Shown: positions 47,348 to 56,286, numbered from the stretch's first letter. The stretch: 64,000 nt of DNA from Psychrobacillus sp. FSL K6-2836 (GCF_038003085.1 NZ_JBBOOM010000001.1:3472001-3536000), one strand, 5' to 3'. Numbers and translations are program-made. The notes: a model not told the origin generated them from the sequence alone.

Positions 47348-48223
47348 ATGACTCAGGAAAAACCACATGTATTAGTAATAGATGGAATGGCATTATTATT
47401 TAGATCGTTTTTTGCAACTGCAATGTCCGGGAATTATTTTAAAAATGACAAAGGAATTCCAACAAATGCGGTGCAAGGATTCGCTCGCCATGTATTGGCA
47501 GCTCAAAATCTAATGCAGCCTACTCATATGGCTATTTGCTGGGATAAAGGCATGCTTACATTTAGAAATGAGTTGTATGATGGCTATAAAGCAAATCGAC
47601 CTAAGCCAGCCGAAGAGCTTATACCTCAGTTTGATATGGCTCAGGATTTGTCTGAGCATTTAGGGTGGATGAACTTTGGAATAGCTGGAATGGAAGCGGA
47701 TGATACAATTGCTTCGGTTACACATAAATGGAAGGAGGACGCGAGGTTTACAATAGTTAGTGGAGATAAGGATCTTCTGCAATTACTAGAGCCATCCACA
47801 GAAATCGCGTTCACGAAAAAAGGTTTTACCATTTATGATGTATACAATGAAGGTCGTTTCCTTGAGGAATATGGGATCTCTCCATTACTTTTTCCGGATG
47901 TGAAGGCATTTATGGGAGATTCTAGTGATGGCTATGCAGGAGTTAAGGGAATAGGTCCGAAAACAGCACTACAGCTTGTCCAAACCTATGGAACTGTAGA
48001 TAAAGTCATAGAGGCATTGCCACTTTTGAAAGCAGGCCAGAGAACGAAAATTGAGACGGATTTGGAGATGCTGAAACTGTCCAAAGAGCTAGCTACAATT
48101 CGAAGAGATGTCCCGATAGGAGCAGAGCTGGATCATTTACTAATACAAGATATCGCTGCGGAGAAACACGATTTCTTATATGAGCATGGTTATACTATAT
48201 TGGCTAGACAGCTTCAAAAATAG
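47348..48223 (+). CDS. ypcP: 5'-3' exonuclease/flap nuclease (YpcP-like, PolA N-domain family)
   Basis: A 291-residue free-standing version of the DNA polymerase I 5' nuclease domain. It has the metal-binding acidic residues in VIDGMALL, GMEADDTIA and TIVSGDKDLLQL, plus the helix-hairpin-helix GVKGIGPKTALQLV. It removes RNA primers and flaps during replication and repair. ATG 47348 follows AAAGGGTG. The stop abuts, base to base, the stop of the convergent gene at 48224. Confidence 0.9.
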   Translation: MTQEKPHVLVIDGMALLFRSFFATAMSGNYFKNDKGIPTNAVQGFARHVLAAQNLMQPTHMAICWDKGMLTFRNELYDGYKANRPKPAEELIPQFDMAQDLSEHLGWMNFGIAGMEADDTIASVTHKWKEDARFTIVSGDKDLLQLLEPSTEIAFTKKGFTIYDVYNEGRFLEEYGISPLLFPDVKAFMGDSSDGYAGVKGIGPKTALQLVQTYGTVDKVIEALPLLKAGQRTKIETDLEMLKLSKELATIRRDVPIGAELDHLLIQDIAAEKHDFLYEHGYTILARQLQK

Positions 48224-48739
48224 TTATTCTTCTATAGGAGTAATTTGAACGAAAGTGAGAATGGATGCATTATCTGAATAGCGAACTCTTCTAATTTGAC
48301 TTGGGCGGTTTCTACCTCCATTGTCATGGATGATTAGCACCACTTCACTATCAACTAATTCATAGCCAATAAGCGGAACCCAGTGATAGGAAAAATTGAA
48401 TTTTTTATTCCACTGTAGCGAAAAGTATTTATCGAATTTTAATGCAACGGGTCTGCCGTTTTTCAATTCGTTAAAAGCTACTTGTAATGTACACTTGCTA
48501 ACTTTCCAATTTGGTCCTAACAACTTTCGCAAGTTTCGAATAAATCGATAGGTAAATAACCCAATGCGGGTTCCACCTAATTTTTTATATAAATCATTTG
48601 GCTGATAGGGACTTGCTTGAGGAAATAAGTAATTTAACAAGACGTAAGCTGTAACTGGTCCGCAAGCAGAAGCACGATAATTAGCTTGAATCAATGAATC
48701 ATATTGAGAATAACCTTGAACTGGCAGTTGTAATTTCAT
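48224..48739 (-). CDS. C39-like papain-fold protein
   Basis: A 171-residue protein with no signal peptide. ACGPVTAYVLLNYL carries the likely catalytic Cys26, WVPLIGYE the His position (in HWVPL), and IIHDNGG the third residue, matching the peptidase C39-like 2 group. Substrate unknown. The plus-strand exonuclease gene ends at the adjacent base, so transcripts from the two strands must overlap. Confidence 0.75.
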   Translation of the reverse strand: MKLQLPVQGYSQYDSLIQANYRASACGPVTAYVLLNYLFPQASPYQPNDLYKKLGGTRIGLFTYRFIRNLRKLLGPNWKVSKCTLQVAFNELKNGRPVALKFDKYFSLQWNKKFNFSYHWVPLIGYELVDSEVVLIIHDNGGRNRPSQIRRVRYSDNASILTFVQITPIEE

Positions 48740-48757
48740 AGTCGACCTCCGAGTAAT

Positions 48758-48793
48758 AGAGTTTTCCCTTACAAATGGGAAAACTCTTTTTTT
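48758..48793 (+). terminator. Plus-strand terminator upstream of the Eis-like gene
   Basis: AGAGTTTTCCC and GGGAAAACTCT form an 11-bp perfect stem with eight T residues on the plus strand only. The nearest plus-strand gene it can serve is ypcP, which ends 535 bp earlier, on the far side of the minus-strand C39-like gene. Confidence 0.85.
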
Positions 48794-48880
48794 AGAATGA
48801 TAAGCAAATTCTTATTCTCTTAATTGTTCGTCTAATCTATAATACAATTTAACACAATCGTTAATACAGGGGGAAATGGA

Positions 48881-50137
48881 ATGATTAGGTTACTACAAAC
48901 AGGGGACTTAAAACAGGCAGCCGATATAGCTTCTCTTGCATATCCTGGAATGCTCATACAGTCAGATGAAAAGAAAAAAGAATTCATGGAGCGATTGGCA
49001 ACAGAGCAAGATGAAGATAATGGGATACAATTTTTTGGTTGTTTTGATGAACAGGATGAACTTCTTGGGATATTTCGAGTGAATGATTTTGAATGTAATA
49101 TAAATGGAAAGTTTCAGCGCATATTTGGTATTGGAATGGTTGCTGTTCATTTGTTACATAAAAAAGAAAAAATTGCATTTCAACTTCTATCCCATTTTCA
49201 TGCCTACGCTAGACAGGAAAATGTTGCACTTGTCTCACTATATCCTTTTAACCCTAGTTTTTATCGGAAAATGGGGTATGGGTACGGTCCATTACGATAC
49301 GAATTTAAATTTAAACCTGGTGAATTGATAGCAGACGGCAATAAAAGCCAGGTGAAGTTTTTAACACCATCGGATGAGGATGCTATCGTATCTCTATATA
49401 ATGAATACGCTCAAAACAATCATGGAATGTTGAAAAGAACTTGGAAGGAAAAGCAATATATTAAAACGAAAAAAACATATTATGTTGGAGTAGAAGAGGG
49501 AAATCGTTTAGTTGGGGCGCTAGCTTTCACTTTGGACCCAGTAAAAGACAGCCATTTTTTGCATCAGCATATGATTATACACGAATGGATATGGAGTAAC
49601 CCAAGTGCCTATAAACAACTTGCCTCTTGGGTAAGTTCACAGCAGGATCAAGTAGATCGAATTATTTTCCGTACGAATGATCAATCATTTTTGTATAGTC
49701 TTTCAAACCCATTAAATGATTCAAATCATGTAATTCCAAGCGTTTATCATGAAGTGGCCACTACTGGTTCAGGCATTATGTATCGAATTACAAATATAGA
49801 GTCGTTTGTTAATGGCACTAATTTTCATGGCCAAGGGAGACCACAGGAAAATACAAAGATTATATTGGAAATAAAGGATTCATTTATTGCTGAGCAGCAC
49901 GGGGTTTATGAATTATCTTTTAGTAGTGAACAATGGGAAATTCATAAAGTAGAAAAAACGGATGAACTGGTGAATGTTATTATCGGAATCCACGATTTAA
50001 GTTCATGGTGGATGGGCTGTGTAACATTAGAGTCTCTTTATAATTGCGGAGAAGCAGAGGTACACCAGCAGGATCCTAAAAAACTAGATGAATGGTTTAA
50101 ACCGAGGAATGGACCTATATGTTTTACAACTTTTTGA
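48881..50137 (+). CDS. Eis-like GNAT N-acetyltransferase
   Basis: A 418-residue protein with the three-part Eis layout: a GNAT domain (1-130, with GIGMVAVHLLHKKEKIAFQLL as the acetyl-CoA loop), a second GNAT-like domain (130-290) and a C-terminal sterol-carrier-like domain (300-418). The C-terminal carboxylate of the last residue, here Phe, is used in catalysis in Eis proteins. The family acetylates amines, including aminoglycosides; the native substrate here is unknown. Ribosome site ACAGGGGGAAA. Confidence 0.88.
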   Translation: MIRLLQTGDLKQAADIASLAYPGMLIQSDEKKKEFMERLATEQDEDNGIQFFGCFDEQDELLGIFRVNDFECNINGKFQRIFGIGMVAVHLLHKKEKIAFQLLSHFHAYARQENVALVSLYPFNPSFYRKMGYGYGPLRYEFKFKPGELIADGNKSQVKFLTPSDEDAIVSLYNEYAQNNHGMLKRTWKEKQYIKTKKTYYVGVEEGNRLVGALAFTLDPVKDSHFLHQHMIIHEWIWSNPSAYKQLASWVSSQQDQVDRIIFRTNDQSFLYSLSNPLNDSNHVIPSVYHEVATTGSGIMYRITNIESFVNGTNFHGQGRPQENTKIILEIKDSFIAEQHGVYELSFSSEQWEIHKVEKTDELVNVIIGIHDLSSWWMGCVTLESLYNCGEAEVHQQDPKKLDEWFKPRNGPICFTTF

Positions 50138-50257
50138 GCTATGTCCCTACTTACTTTAAATAGTTAACGAATGAAGGAGAGACTTAATAGTATGGGGGGC
50201 TCGTTGTTATAATTAAGTATATAAAAATGTCTTGGTTAATGTACTTAAACAAATGAA

Positions 50258-50340
50258 TAATACAGCTGATTTCTGTTTCATCTGTCTCTGATCCTGCCGG
50301 AGTCGCTACCTTTCACTACATTCAATATATTGTGTAGTAC
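50258..50340. repeat. Deletion derivative of the dispersed palindromic repeat
   Basis: This block reads like the two ends of the element at 58132-58330 joined together: the AATACAGCTGATTT edge, then CCTGCCGGAGTCGCTACCTTTCACTACA and the GTGTAGT edge. The GC-rich middle is missing. Confidence 0.6.
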
Positions 50341-50521
50341 TCACTATAAGATTTAGCATAGGTTATGGCTATGAAAATAGAATTAGTTTTAGATAATGTA
50401 GTAAGAAAAAATTTATGAAATTGCTGTTGAGTTAGAGATGCTATTATTTAATGATGGATGAGGGAAGTAGATTTCCCTTAATACTAGGGAAATAAAAAAA
50501 GAAATAGTAAGTGTATACCCA

Positions 50522-50826
50522 ATGAAGAAGCGAATTGCGCCAGAAATTGTATCTTCTGGCGCTTACTCTATGAATAGGAAAGTAGCTTTTTTCTAGTTAT
50601 TCAAAAACGCACCTACCTGTTTCTAAGAGTTGTAGGAGGGCGATGGACAGACAAATGCCATAAGATTACCGAAGAAAAAAGAAGCTGATCTTGACGTAAG
50701 TCACGACCAGCTTCTTTAAAGATTTAACCGATAATAATATAGCAATAAGACTGTCCGAAGCCTACTGAAAACGGTAGAAACAGTTTTTGAACTTAAAGGA
50801 CTGAGCACCTTTTGTCCGTTTTTTCA
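50522..50826 (+). ncRNA. Copy A of a duplicated structured element, candidate non-coding RNA
   Basis: It aligns along about 300 bp with 58832-59140. Hairpin 1 is GCGCCAGAA and TTCTGGCGC (50537-50562) around the loop ATTGTATC. Hairpin 2 is AAAGAAGCTG and CAGCTTCTTT (50678-50717) with an inner TGAC/GTCA. Hairpin 3 is AAAGG and CCTTT (50795-50812), terminator-like, before a T run. The loops and single-stranded parts are conserved between copies while stem bases change with pairing kept. No open frame is shared. The orientation is inferred from the terminal hairpin. Confidence 0.55.
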
Positions 50827-51291
50827 TTATTTCATACCGATGAAATTGTTGGATTCAACTAGTAGCTTGTTCAATGCCTCACGGAAGCTTTTATATGTCT
50901 CTATATCCACTTGAATACTTGCGTGAACAATTTCACGGATAAATCGAGGATTGAACCCAACATAAATTGGACGAATTCCCATTAATCGAAGGGAGCTATT
51001 CAAACTGGAAATAGACATGGCAAGTTCATTGTAATCGAATGCTTCAACATCTTCTACATTAACCCCAGTAAAATCAAATACTGCATGTTCAATTTCTTTA
51101 TGCTCTCCGATATATTGGAGAGTTTTAGTCTGAATATTTTCAAAGCGCTCTCTAAACATATAGCCAGCAATAGGGATTAAAATGGTCTTAGGAACTATAG
51201 ATGGAATAATAGGGGTAGAAATTGTTTTAATAATTCGTTCGTAATAAGCAATTTTTTCTTTTAATTCAATTATTTCATGTTCTTTTGACAT
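50827..51291 (-). CDS. STAS-domain protein, RsbR-type C-terminal module
   Basis: A 154-residue protein with a short N-terminal coiled coil (KEHEIIELKEKIAYYERIIKTI) followed by a STAS domain (residues 30-145; STPIIPSIVPKTILIPIAG, HAVFDFTGVNVEDVEAFDY). It resembles the STAS part of RsbR/RsbS stressosome proteins, but the residues after FDFTGV lack the Thr pair phosphorylated by RsbT. It lacks a sensor domain. ATG 51291 is preceded by AGAGGTG; the GTG 12 nt upstream lies inside that site. No sigmaB-operon genes are next to it. Confidence 0.8.
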   Translation of the reverse strand: MSKEHEIIELKEKIAYYERIIKTISTPIIPSIVPKTILIPIAGYMFRERFENIQTKTLQYIGEHKEIEHAVFDFTGVNVEDVEAFDYNELAMSISSLNSSLRLMGIRPIYVGFNPRFIREIVHASIQVDIETYKSFREALNKLLVESNNFIGMK

Positions 51292-51357
51292 ATATATAAG
51301 CACCTCTGTTTTTTCTTATTATACCGAATACATCAACTTGGTCTCGATTTAAAAAGA

Positions 51358-51386
51358 AAAGGCTGTTTCTTATAGAAACAACCTTT
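51358..51386 (-). terminator. Original terminator of the thioredoxin-like gene
   Basis: AAAGG, TGTTTC, a loop, GAAACA and CCTTT with one mismatched pair; on the minus strand a T-rich tail follows. It now lies 770 bp downstream of the gene's stop, separated by the 95-bp tandem array. Confidence 0.7.
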
Positions 51387-51394
51387 CTTATTAG

Positions 51395-52184
51395 TTCTGT
51401 GCATCTAAGAATTCTGTTACCGTGCTCCTGCGCACAGCTCGTCGCAGTACAACATTTAAATGCCTTGCATAATAGATACTGTCTTACTTTCTTTGAGTAT
51501 CTAAAAAATCTGTAACGTGCTCCTGCGCACAGCTCGTCGCAGTACAACATTTAAATGCCTTGCATAATAGATACTGTCTTACTTTCTTTGAGTATCTAAA
51601 AAATCTGTAACGTGCTCCTGCGCACAGCTCGTCGCAGTACAACATTTAAATGCCTTGCATAATAGATGCTGTCTTACTTTCTTTGAGTATCTAAAAAATC
51701 TGTAACGTGCTCCTGCGCACAGCTCGTCGCAGTACAACATTTAAATGCCTTGCATAATAGATACTGTCTTACTTTCTTTGAGTATCTAAAAAAATCTGTA
51801 ACGTGCTCCTGCGCACAGCTCGTCGCAGTACAACATTTAAATGCCTTGCATAATAGATACTGTCTTACTTTCTTTGAGTATCTAAAAAAATCTGTAACGT
51901 GCTCCTGCGCACAGCTCGCCGCAGTACAACATTTAAATACCTTGCATAATAGATACTGTCTTACTTTCTTTGAGTATCTAAAAAAAACTGTAACGTGCTC
52001 CAGCGCACAGCTCGTCGCAGTACAACATTTAAATGCCTTGCATAATAGATACTGTCTTACTTTCTTTGAGTATCTAAAAAATCTGTAACGTGCTCCTGCG
52101 CACAGCTCGTCGCAGTACAACATTTAAATGCCTTTTCTTATAGATACTATCTTACTTAGTTCTGTGCATCTAAGAATTCTGTTA
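51395..52184. repeat. Tandem array of eight 95-96 bp units derived from a gene 3' end
   Basis: CGTGCTCC (CGTGCTCCAG in one copy) recurs at 51421, 51516, 51611, 51706, 51802, 51898, 51994 and 52089. Each unit holds two hairpins: CTGCG with CGCAG, and AGATACT with AGTATCT. On the minus strand each unit encodes a degraded copy of the thioredoxin-like C-terminus (HVTDFLDTQ versus QVTEFLDAQ). The last nine codons plus the stop of that gene are present exactly at both ends of the array. Long open frames through the array on both strands are by-products of the near multiple-of-three period. Confidence 0.9.
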
Positions 52185-52473
52185 CCTGTTCAGGTGATTT
52201 TGCATTTGCACTATGAAGATGTGCTTTTTTCTCGCCGTTTTGGTAAATAAGAAGACTTGGGATTCCCATTACTTCATATTTTTCAGCAACTTCAGGTAGC
52301 TCATCGCGATTGACTTCGTACCAAGTATATTGGTTATATTTTTCTACTATTGGATCGATGAACATTTCCATACGACGGCAATCAGGACACCATCCAGCTT
52401 CAAATTTTACTAAAACCTCTTTGTCTCCAGAAATGATCTCATTGAATTGTTCAGTAGTTGTAATTTTTTGCAT
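52156..52473 (-). CDS. Thioredoxin-family protein
   Basis: A 105-residue cytoplasmic protein with the active site WCPDC in VKFEAGWCPDCRRME and the cis-Pro segment MGIPSLLIYQNGE. CPDC departs from the CGPC of thioredoxin and is typical of YtpP/YdfQ-like Bacillus proteins. ATG 52473 is placed behind AGGAGGTAA. Its 3' end was the source of the adjacent tandem array, which now sits between the stop and the old terminator. Confidence 0.88.
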   Translation of the reverse strand: MQKITTTEQFNEIISGDKEVLVKFEAGWCPDCRRMEMFIDPIVEKYNQYTWYEVNRDELPEVAEKYEVMGIPSLLIYQNGEKKAHLHSANAKSPEQVTEFLDAQN

Positions 52474-52604
52474 GTTTTGCTTACCTCCTATGACTTTGAT
52501 TACAGTGTACACTGTTTCTTATGTCGGAGAAAGAAAAAAGAATTATTTATTCATTTTATTATTGCGAAAATTTAAATATTGTTCTAAACTAATAGACATA
52601 GAGA

Positions 52605-52632
52605 TTGCTTCTATTTTTTTTGTATTTAAAAT
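52605..52632 (+). promoter_or_regulatory. fadNAE promoter
   Basis: TTGCTT (52605-52610), a 16-bp spacer and TAAAAT (52627-52632), running directly into the FadR operator. Confidence 0.55.
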
Positions 52633-52649
52633 GAATGAGTATTCATTCA
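52632..52649. promoter_or_regulatory. FadR operator (Bacillus type)
   Basis: TGAATGAGTATTCATTCA matches the Bacillus FadR consensus TGAATGAMTANTCATTCA except for one central base. It overlaps the end of the -10 region and the start point. FadR represses fatty-acid degradation until long-chain acyl-CoA binds it. Confidence 0.9.
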
Positions 52650-52671
52650 AGACAAAGGGGAGGCTTTGCAC

Positions 52672-55056
52672 GTGACGTATCAAATTAAAAAGGCAGCTGT
52701 TTTAGGTTCTGGAGTAATGGGTTCAGGAATTGCTGCACACTTAGCAAATATTGGTATTCCTACATTATTATTAGATATCGTACCTAAAGAAGTTAGTAAA
52801 GATGAAGAAGCAAAGGGGTTAACTTTAGAACATCTAGCAGTAAGAAATAAATTTGCAGGGACAGCTATTCAAAAATTGTTGAAGCAAAAACCAGCACCGC
52901 TTACTGCTAAGAAGAACCTGCAGCTCATAACTGCTGGAAACTTAGAGGACGATCTTGAAAAACTAAAAGACGTAGACTGGATTATCGAAGTAGTAGTTGA
53001 AAACTTAGAAGTTAAAAAAAGCTTATATGAAAAAATAGATGCAGTTCGTAAGCCAGGAACAATCATTAGCTCTAATACATCGGGTATTAGTATTAATGCA
53101 ATGGTGGAAGGGCGCTCAGAGGACTTTGGAAAGCATTTCTTAGGAACACATTTTTTCAATCCACCGCGTTATTTGAAGTTATTAGAAGTAATCCCAGCTA
53201 AAACGACGGATTCAGAAGTCGTAGAATTCATGAAGCAATTTGGGGAAAATGTGTTAGGAAAAGGTGTGGTACTCGCAAAAGACACTCCAAACTTCATAGC
53301 AAACCGCATCGGGACATACGGATTGCTAGTAACATTACGCGAAATGCAAGCTAGAGGATATTCGGTTGGAGAGGTAGATTCTGTTACAGGACCACTAATC
53401 GGTCGTCCTAAGTCAGCTACTTTCCGTACTTTAGATGTGGTTGGTTTGGATACATTTGCACATGTTGCGAAAAACGTATATGACCAAACATCTGGTGAGG
53501 AACAAAAAGTATTTGAAGTGCCTGCATTTTTGAAAAAAATGCTTGAAAACAAATGGTTAGGAGCTAAATCTGGGCAAGGATTCTTCTTAAAAGAAGGTAA
53601 AGAAATCAAAGAACTAAATCCTGAAACACTTGAATATGAGGCAATGAAGAAGTTAAAAACGCCTTCAATGGAAATGGCTAAGCAACAAAAAGGTCTTGCG
53701 GCAAAAGTAAAAACATTAACTTATGCGAAAGACAGAACTGGTGAATTACTTTGGAGTATTTTGAGTCCTACATTAATCTATTCTGCTCAGTTACATGGGG
53801 AGATTGCAGATGATATAGTTGCGATTGACCAGGGGATGAAGTGGGGATTCGGCTGGCAGCAAGGACCATTTGAGATTTGGGATGCTATTGGAGTAAAGGA
53901 ATCAGTTGAAAAGATGGCGGCAGAAGGTCTTGAAATTCCAGCGTTTGTCCAATCATTACTTGATAAAGGATTCCAATCCTTCTATAAAGAAGAAGATGGC
54001 GATCAATACTACTTCAATGGAACTGATTATTCATTAGTTTTTGTTAGTGAAAAGGTAATTGATTTAAAAAGATATAAGAAAAAACATGGTGTTATTAAAT
54101 CTAATTCTGGTGCAAGTTTAATAGATTTAGGTGATGGAGTTGCATTGCTTGAATTCCATTCGAAATCGAACTCAATTGGTTTAGATATTCTTCAAATGAT
54201 TAGCTTTGCCGTTGATGAAGTAGAAAAGAACTTCAAGGGACTTGTTATAGGTAACCAAGGTAAAAACTTCAGTGTGGGAGCAAACCTTGGAATGATTTTA
54301 ATGGAAGCACAAGACGATAATATTTTCGAATTGGATTTTGTTGTTCGTCAATTCCAAAATGCGATGATGAAAATTAAGTACTCGCCTAAACCAGTAGTAG
54401 TTGCTCCATTTGGAATGACATTAGGTGGAGGGGCAGAAACATGCTTACCAGCTGCTCATATCCAAGCATCTTCTGAGACATATATGGGCTTGGTAGAGGC
54501 TGGAGTTGGTCTTATACCAGGTGGTGGAGGTAACAAAGAGCTTTATATTAAGCACTTAAAAGGACTTCCAAACGGTGTTGAGATAGATTATCTTACTGTT
54601 GCAAGTAAAGTATTTGAAACAATTGCAATGGCAAAAGTATCAACCTCGGGTGAAGAAGCGCGTGAAAATAACTTCTTGAATTTTGCAGATGGAATTAGTG
54701 TAAATCCTGATCATTTAATATACGATGCGAAACAAGTGGTATTGGCTCTTGCAGAAGCCGGATATAAAGCACCGATTCGTGAAAAAGTACCAGTTTCTGG
54801 ATCTCCAGGATATGCAGCACTTATTTTAGGAGCAGAAGGTATGCTTTTATCTGGATTTATCAGTGAGCATGATCTAAAAATCGCGAAAAAGCTTGCTTAT
54901 GTTATTGCAGGTGGAGAAGTTCCATACGGTACATTAGTGGATGAGCAATATTTACTTAACTTGGAGCGAGAAGCTTTCTTGAGCTTAGTTGCTGATCCAA
55001 AATCTCAAGCAAGAATGCAACACATGCTAGTGAAGGGTAAACCATTACGCAACTAA
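52672..55056 (+). CDS. fadN: 3-hydroxyacyl-CoA dehydrogenase/enoyl-CoA hydratase
   Basis: About 794 residues. The N-terminal NAD domain has AAVLGSGVMGSGIAAHLANIGI. The HAD C-terminal domains follow (GTHFFNPPRYLKLLEVIPAKTT). The crotonase-fold part lies at about residues 470-690 (NFSVGANLGMI, GMTLGGGAETCLPAAHI, VGLIPGGGG). It catalyses the middle two steps of beta-oxidation. GTG 52672 lies 8 nt after AAAGGGGAGG; the TTG at 52666 would be only 2 nt from it. It is the first gene of the FadR-controlled operon, in the order known from B. subtilis. Confidence 0.95.
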   Translation: MTYQIKKAAVLGSGVMGSGIAAHLANIGIPTLLLDIVPKEVSKDEEAKGLTLEHLAVRNKFAGTAIQKLLKQKPAPLTAKKNLQLITAGNLEDDLEKLKDVDWIIEVVVENLEVKKSLYEKIDAVRKPGTIISSNTSGISINAMVEGRSEDFGKHFLGTHFFNPPRYLKLLEVIPAKTTDSEVVEFMKQFGENVLGKGVVLAKDTPNFIANRIGTYGLLVTLREMQARGYSVGEVDSVTGPLIGRPKSATFRTLDVVGLDTFAHVAKNVYDQTSGEEQKVFEVPAFLKKMLENKWLGAKSGQGFFLKEGKEIKELNPETLEYEAMKKLKTPSMEMAKQQKGLAAKVKTLTYAKDRTGELLWSILSPTLIYSAQLHGEIADDIVAIDQGMKWGFGWQQGPFEIWDAIGVKESVEKMAAEGLEIPAFVQSLLDKGFQSFYKEEDGDQYYFNGTDYSLVFVSEKVIDLKRYKKKHGVIKSNSGASLIDLGDGVALLEFHSKSNSIGLDILQMISFAVDEVEKNFKGLVIGNQGKNFSVGANLGMILMEAQDDNIFELDFVVRQFQNAMMKIKYSPKPVVVAPFGMTLGGGAETCLPAAHIQASSETYMGLVEAGVGLIPGGGGNKELYIKHLKGLPNGVEIDYLTVASKVFETIAMAKVSTSGEEARENNFLNFADGISVNPDHLIYDAKQVVLALAEAGYKAPIREKVPVSGSPGYAALILGAEGMLLSGFISEHDLKIAKKLAYVIAGGEVPYGTLVDEQYLLNLEREAFLSLVADPKSQARMQHMLVKGKPLRN

Positions 55057-55085
55057 TCTTGCATAAAGGTAAAGGAGGAAAACTC

Positions 55086-56261
55086 ATGCGTGAAGCAGTC
55101 ATAGTAGCAGGGGCAAGAACGCCAGTAGGTAAAGCGAAAAAAGGATCTTTAGCAACTGTACGTCCTGATGATTTTGGGGCACTTGTGGTTAAAGAAACAT
55201 TACGAAGAGCGGGCGGTTATGATGGTCCGATAGATGATTTTATATTAGGTTGTGCGATGCCTGAAGCAGAGCAGGGGATGAACGTTGCTCGTAATATCGG
55301 TGCATTAGCAGGTCTGCCAGATACAACACCAGCTATTACAGTAAACCGTTTCTGTTCATCTGGTTTACAGTCAATTGCATACGGAGCAGAGCGTATTATG
55401 CTAGGTCATGCCGAAGCGATTATCGCTGGTGGAGTGGAGTCTATGAGCATGGTTCCGATGATGGGAAATACGATTCGTCCGAATGCACATCTTGCACAAA
55501 CAGCGCCGCAATACTATATGGGAATGGGTCACACAGCGGAACAAGTAGCAACTAAGTATGGTATTAGTCGTGAAGATCAGGATGGATTTGCAGTAAGATC
55601 ACATGAACTAGCGGCAGCAGCTATTGCAGCAGGAAAGTTCAATGATGACATTGTACCAGTTGAAGTGATAAAGCATTTTGTAGATGAAAACAATAAAGCA
55701 CAGCAGAATAAATTCATGTTCGAAATGGATGAAGGCGTACGTATAGGAACTTCGTTAGAAACTCTTGCTAAATTACGCCCTGCATTCAATGTTCGTGGAT
55801 CAGTAACAGCAGGAAATGCTTCACAAACTTCAGATGGAGCAGGTGCTGTATTAATCATGGATCGTGAAGTTGCAGAAGTACAAGGATTAAAGCCGCTTGC
55901 CAAATTCCGTTCATTTGCAGTTGGGGGAGTACCTCCAGAGGTAATGGGAATCGGACCAATTGTAGCGGTACCAAAAGCATTAAAACTTGCAGGATTATCT
56001 ATCGAAGACATCGATCTTTGGGAAATCAATGAAGCATTCGCGTCTCAATCTATTCAAGTTGTTCGTCACTTAGGTATAGATATGGATAAAGTGAATGTAA
56101 ACGGTGGGGCAATTGCTCTAGGTCATCCTTTAGGTGCAACAGGAACTATTTTATCTTTGAAATTGATGAGTGAGCTTAGACGTCAAGGGAAACAATTCGG
56201 AGTTGTTACTATGTGTATCGGAGGCGGAATGGGAGCTGCTGGAGTGTTCGAATTAATTTAA
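55086..56261 (+). CDS. fadA: Acetyl-CoA acyltransferase (3-ketoacyl-CoA thiolase)
   Basis: A 391-residue thiolase, the standard length. The nucleophilic Cys90 is in NRFCSSGLQS, the second motif is NEAFA, the catalytic His is in GGAIALGHPLGATG and the second Cys in TMCIGGGMGAAG. It releases acetyl-CoA in the last step of beta-oxidation. ATG 55086 follows AAAGGAGG. It is co-transcribed with fadN 29 bp upstream. Confidence 0.96.
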   Translation: MREAVIVAGARTPVGKAKKGSLATVRPDDFGALVVKETLRRAGGYDGPIDDFILGCAMPEAEQGMNVARNIGALAGLPDTTPAITVNRFCSSGLQSIAYGAERIMLGHAEAIIAGGVESMSMVPMMGNTIRPNAHLAQTAPQYYMGMGHTAEQVATKYGISREDQDGFAVRSHELAAAAIAAGKFNDDIVPVEVIKHFVDENNKAQQNKFMFEMDEGVRIGTSLETLAKLRPAFNVRGSVTAGNASQTSDGAGAVLIMDREVAEVQGLKPLAKFRSFAVGGVPPEVMGIGPIVAVPKALKLAGLSIEDIDLWEINEAFASQSIQVVRHLGIDMDKVNVNGGAIALGHPLGATGTILSLKLMSELRRQGKQFGVVTMCIGGGMGAAGVFELI

Positions 56262-56286
56262 AAATACAAGGATGGGGGAAATAAAC

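Noticed and set aside
50678..50717. A hammerhead-type ribozyme within the structured element
   Set aside because: The required CTGATGA and GAAA core segments are not both present in a three-way junction in either copy.
51674..52123. Long minus-strand open frame of repeated Cys-rich units through the 95-bp array, and its plus-strand counterpart at 51750-52088
   Set aside because: Both are by-products of near-identical 95-96 bp repeats; there is no ribosome site, the frame shifts with the unit length, and the units derive from a gene end.
53169..53609. A 146-codon minus-strand frame inside fadN, and similar long antisense frames inside other strong genes
   Set aside because: They mirror the codon pattern of well-supported sense genes and lack ribosome sites.
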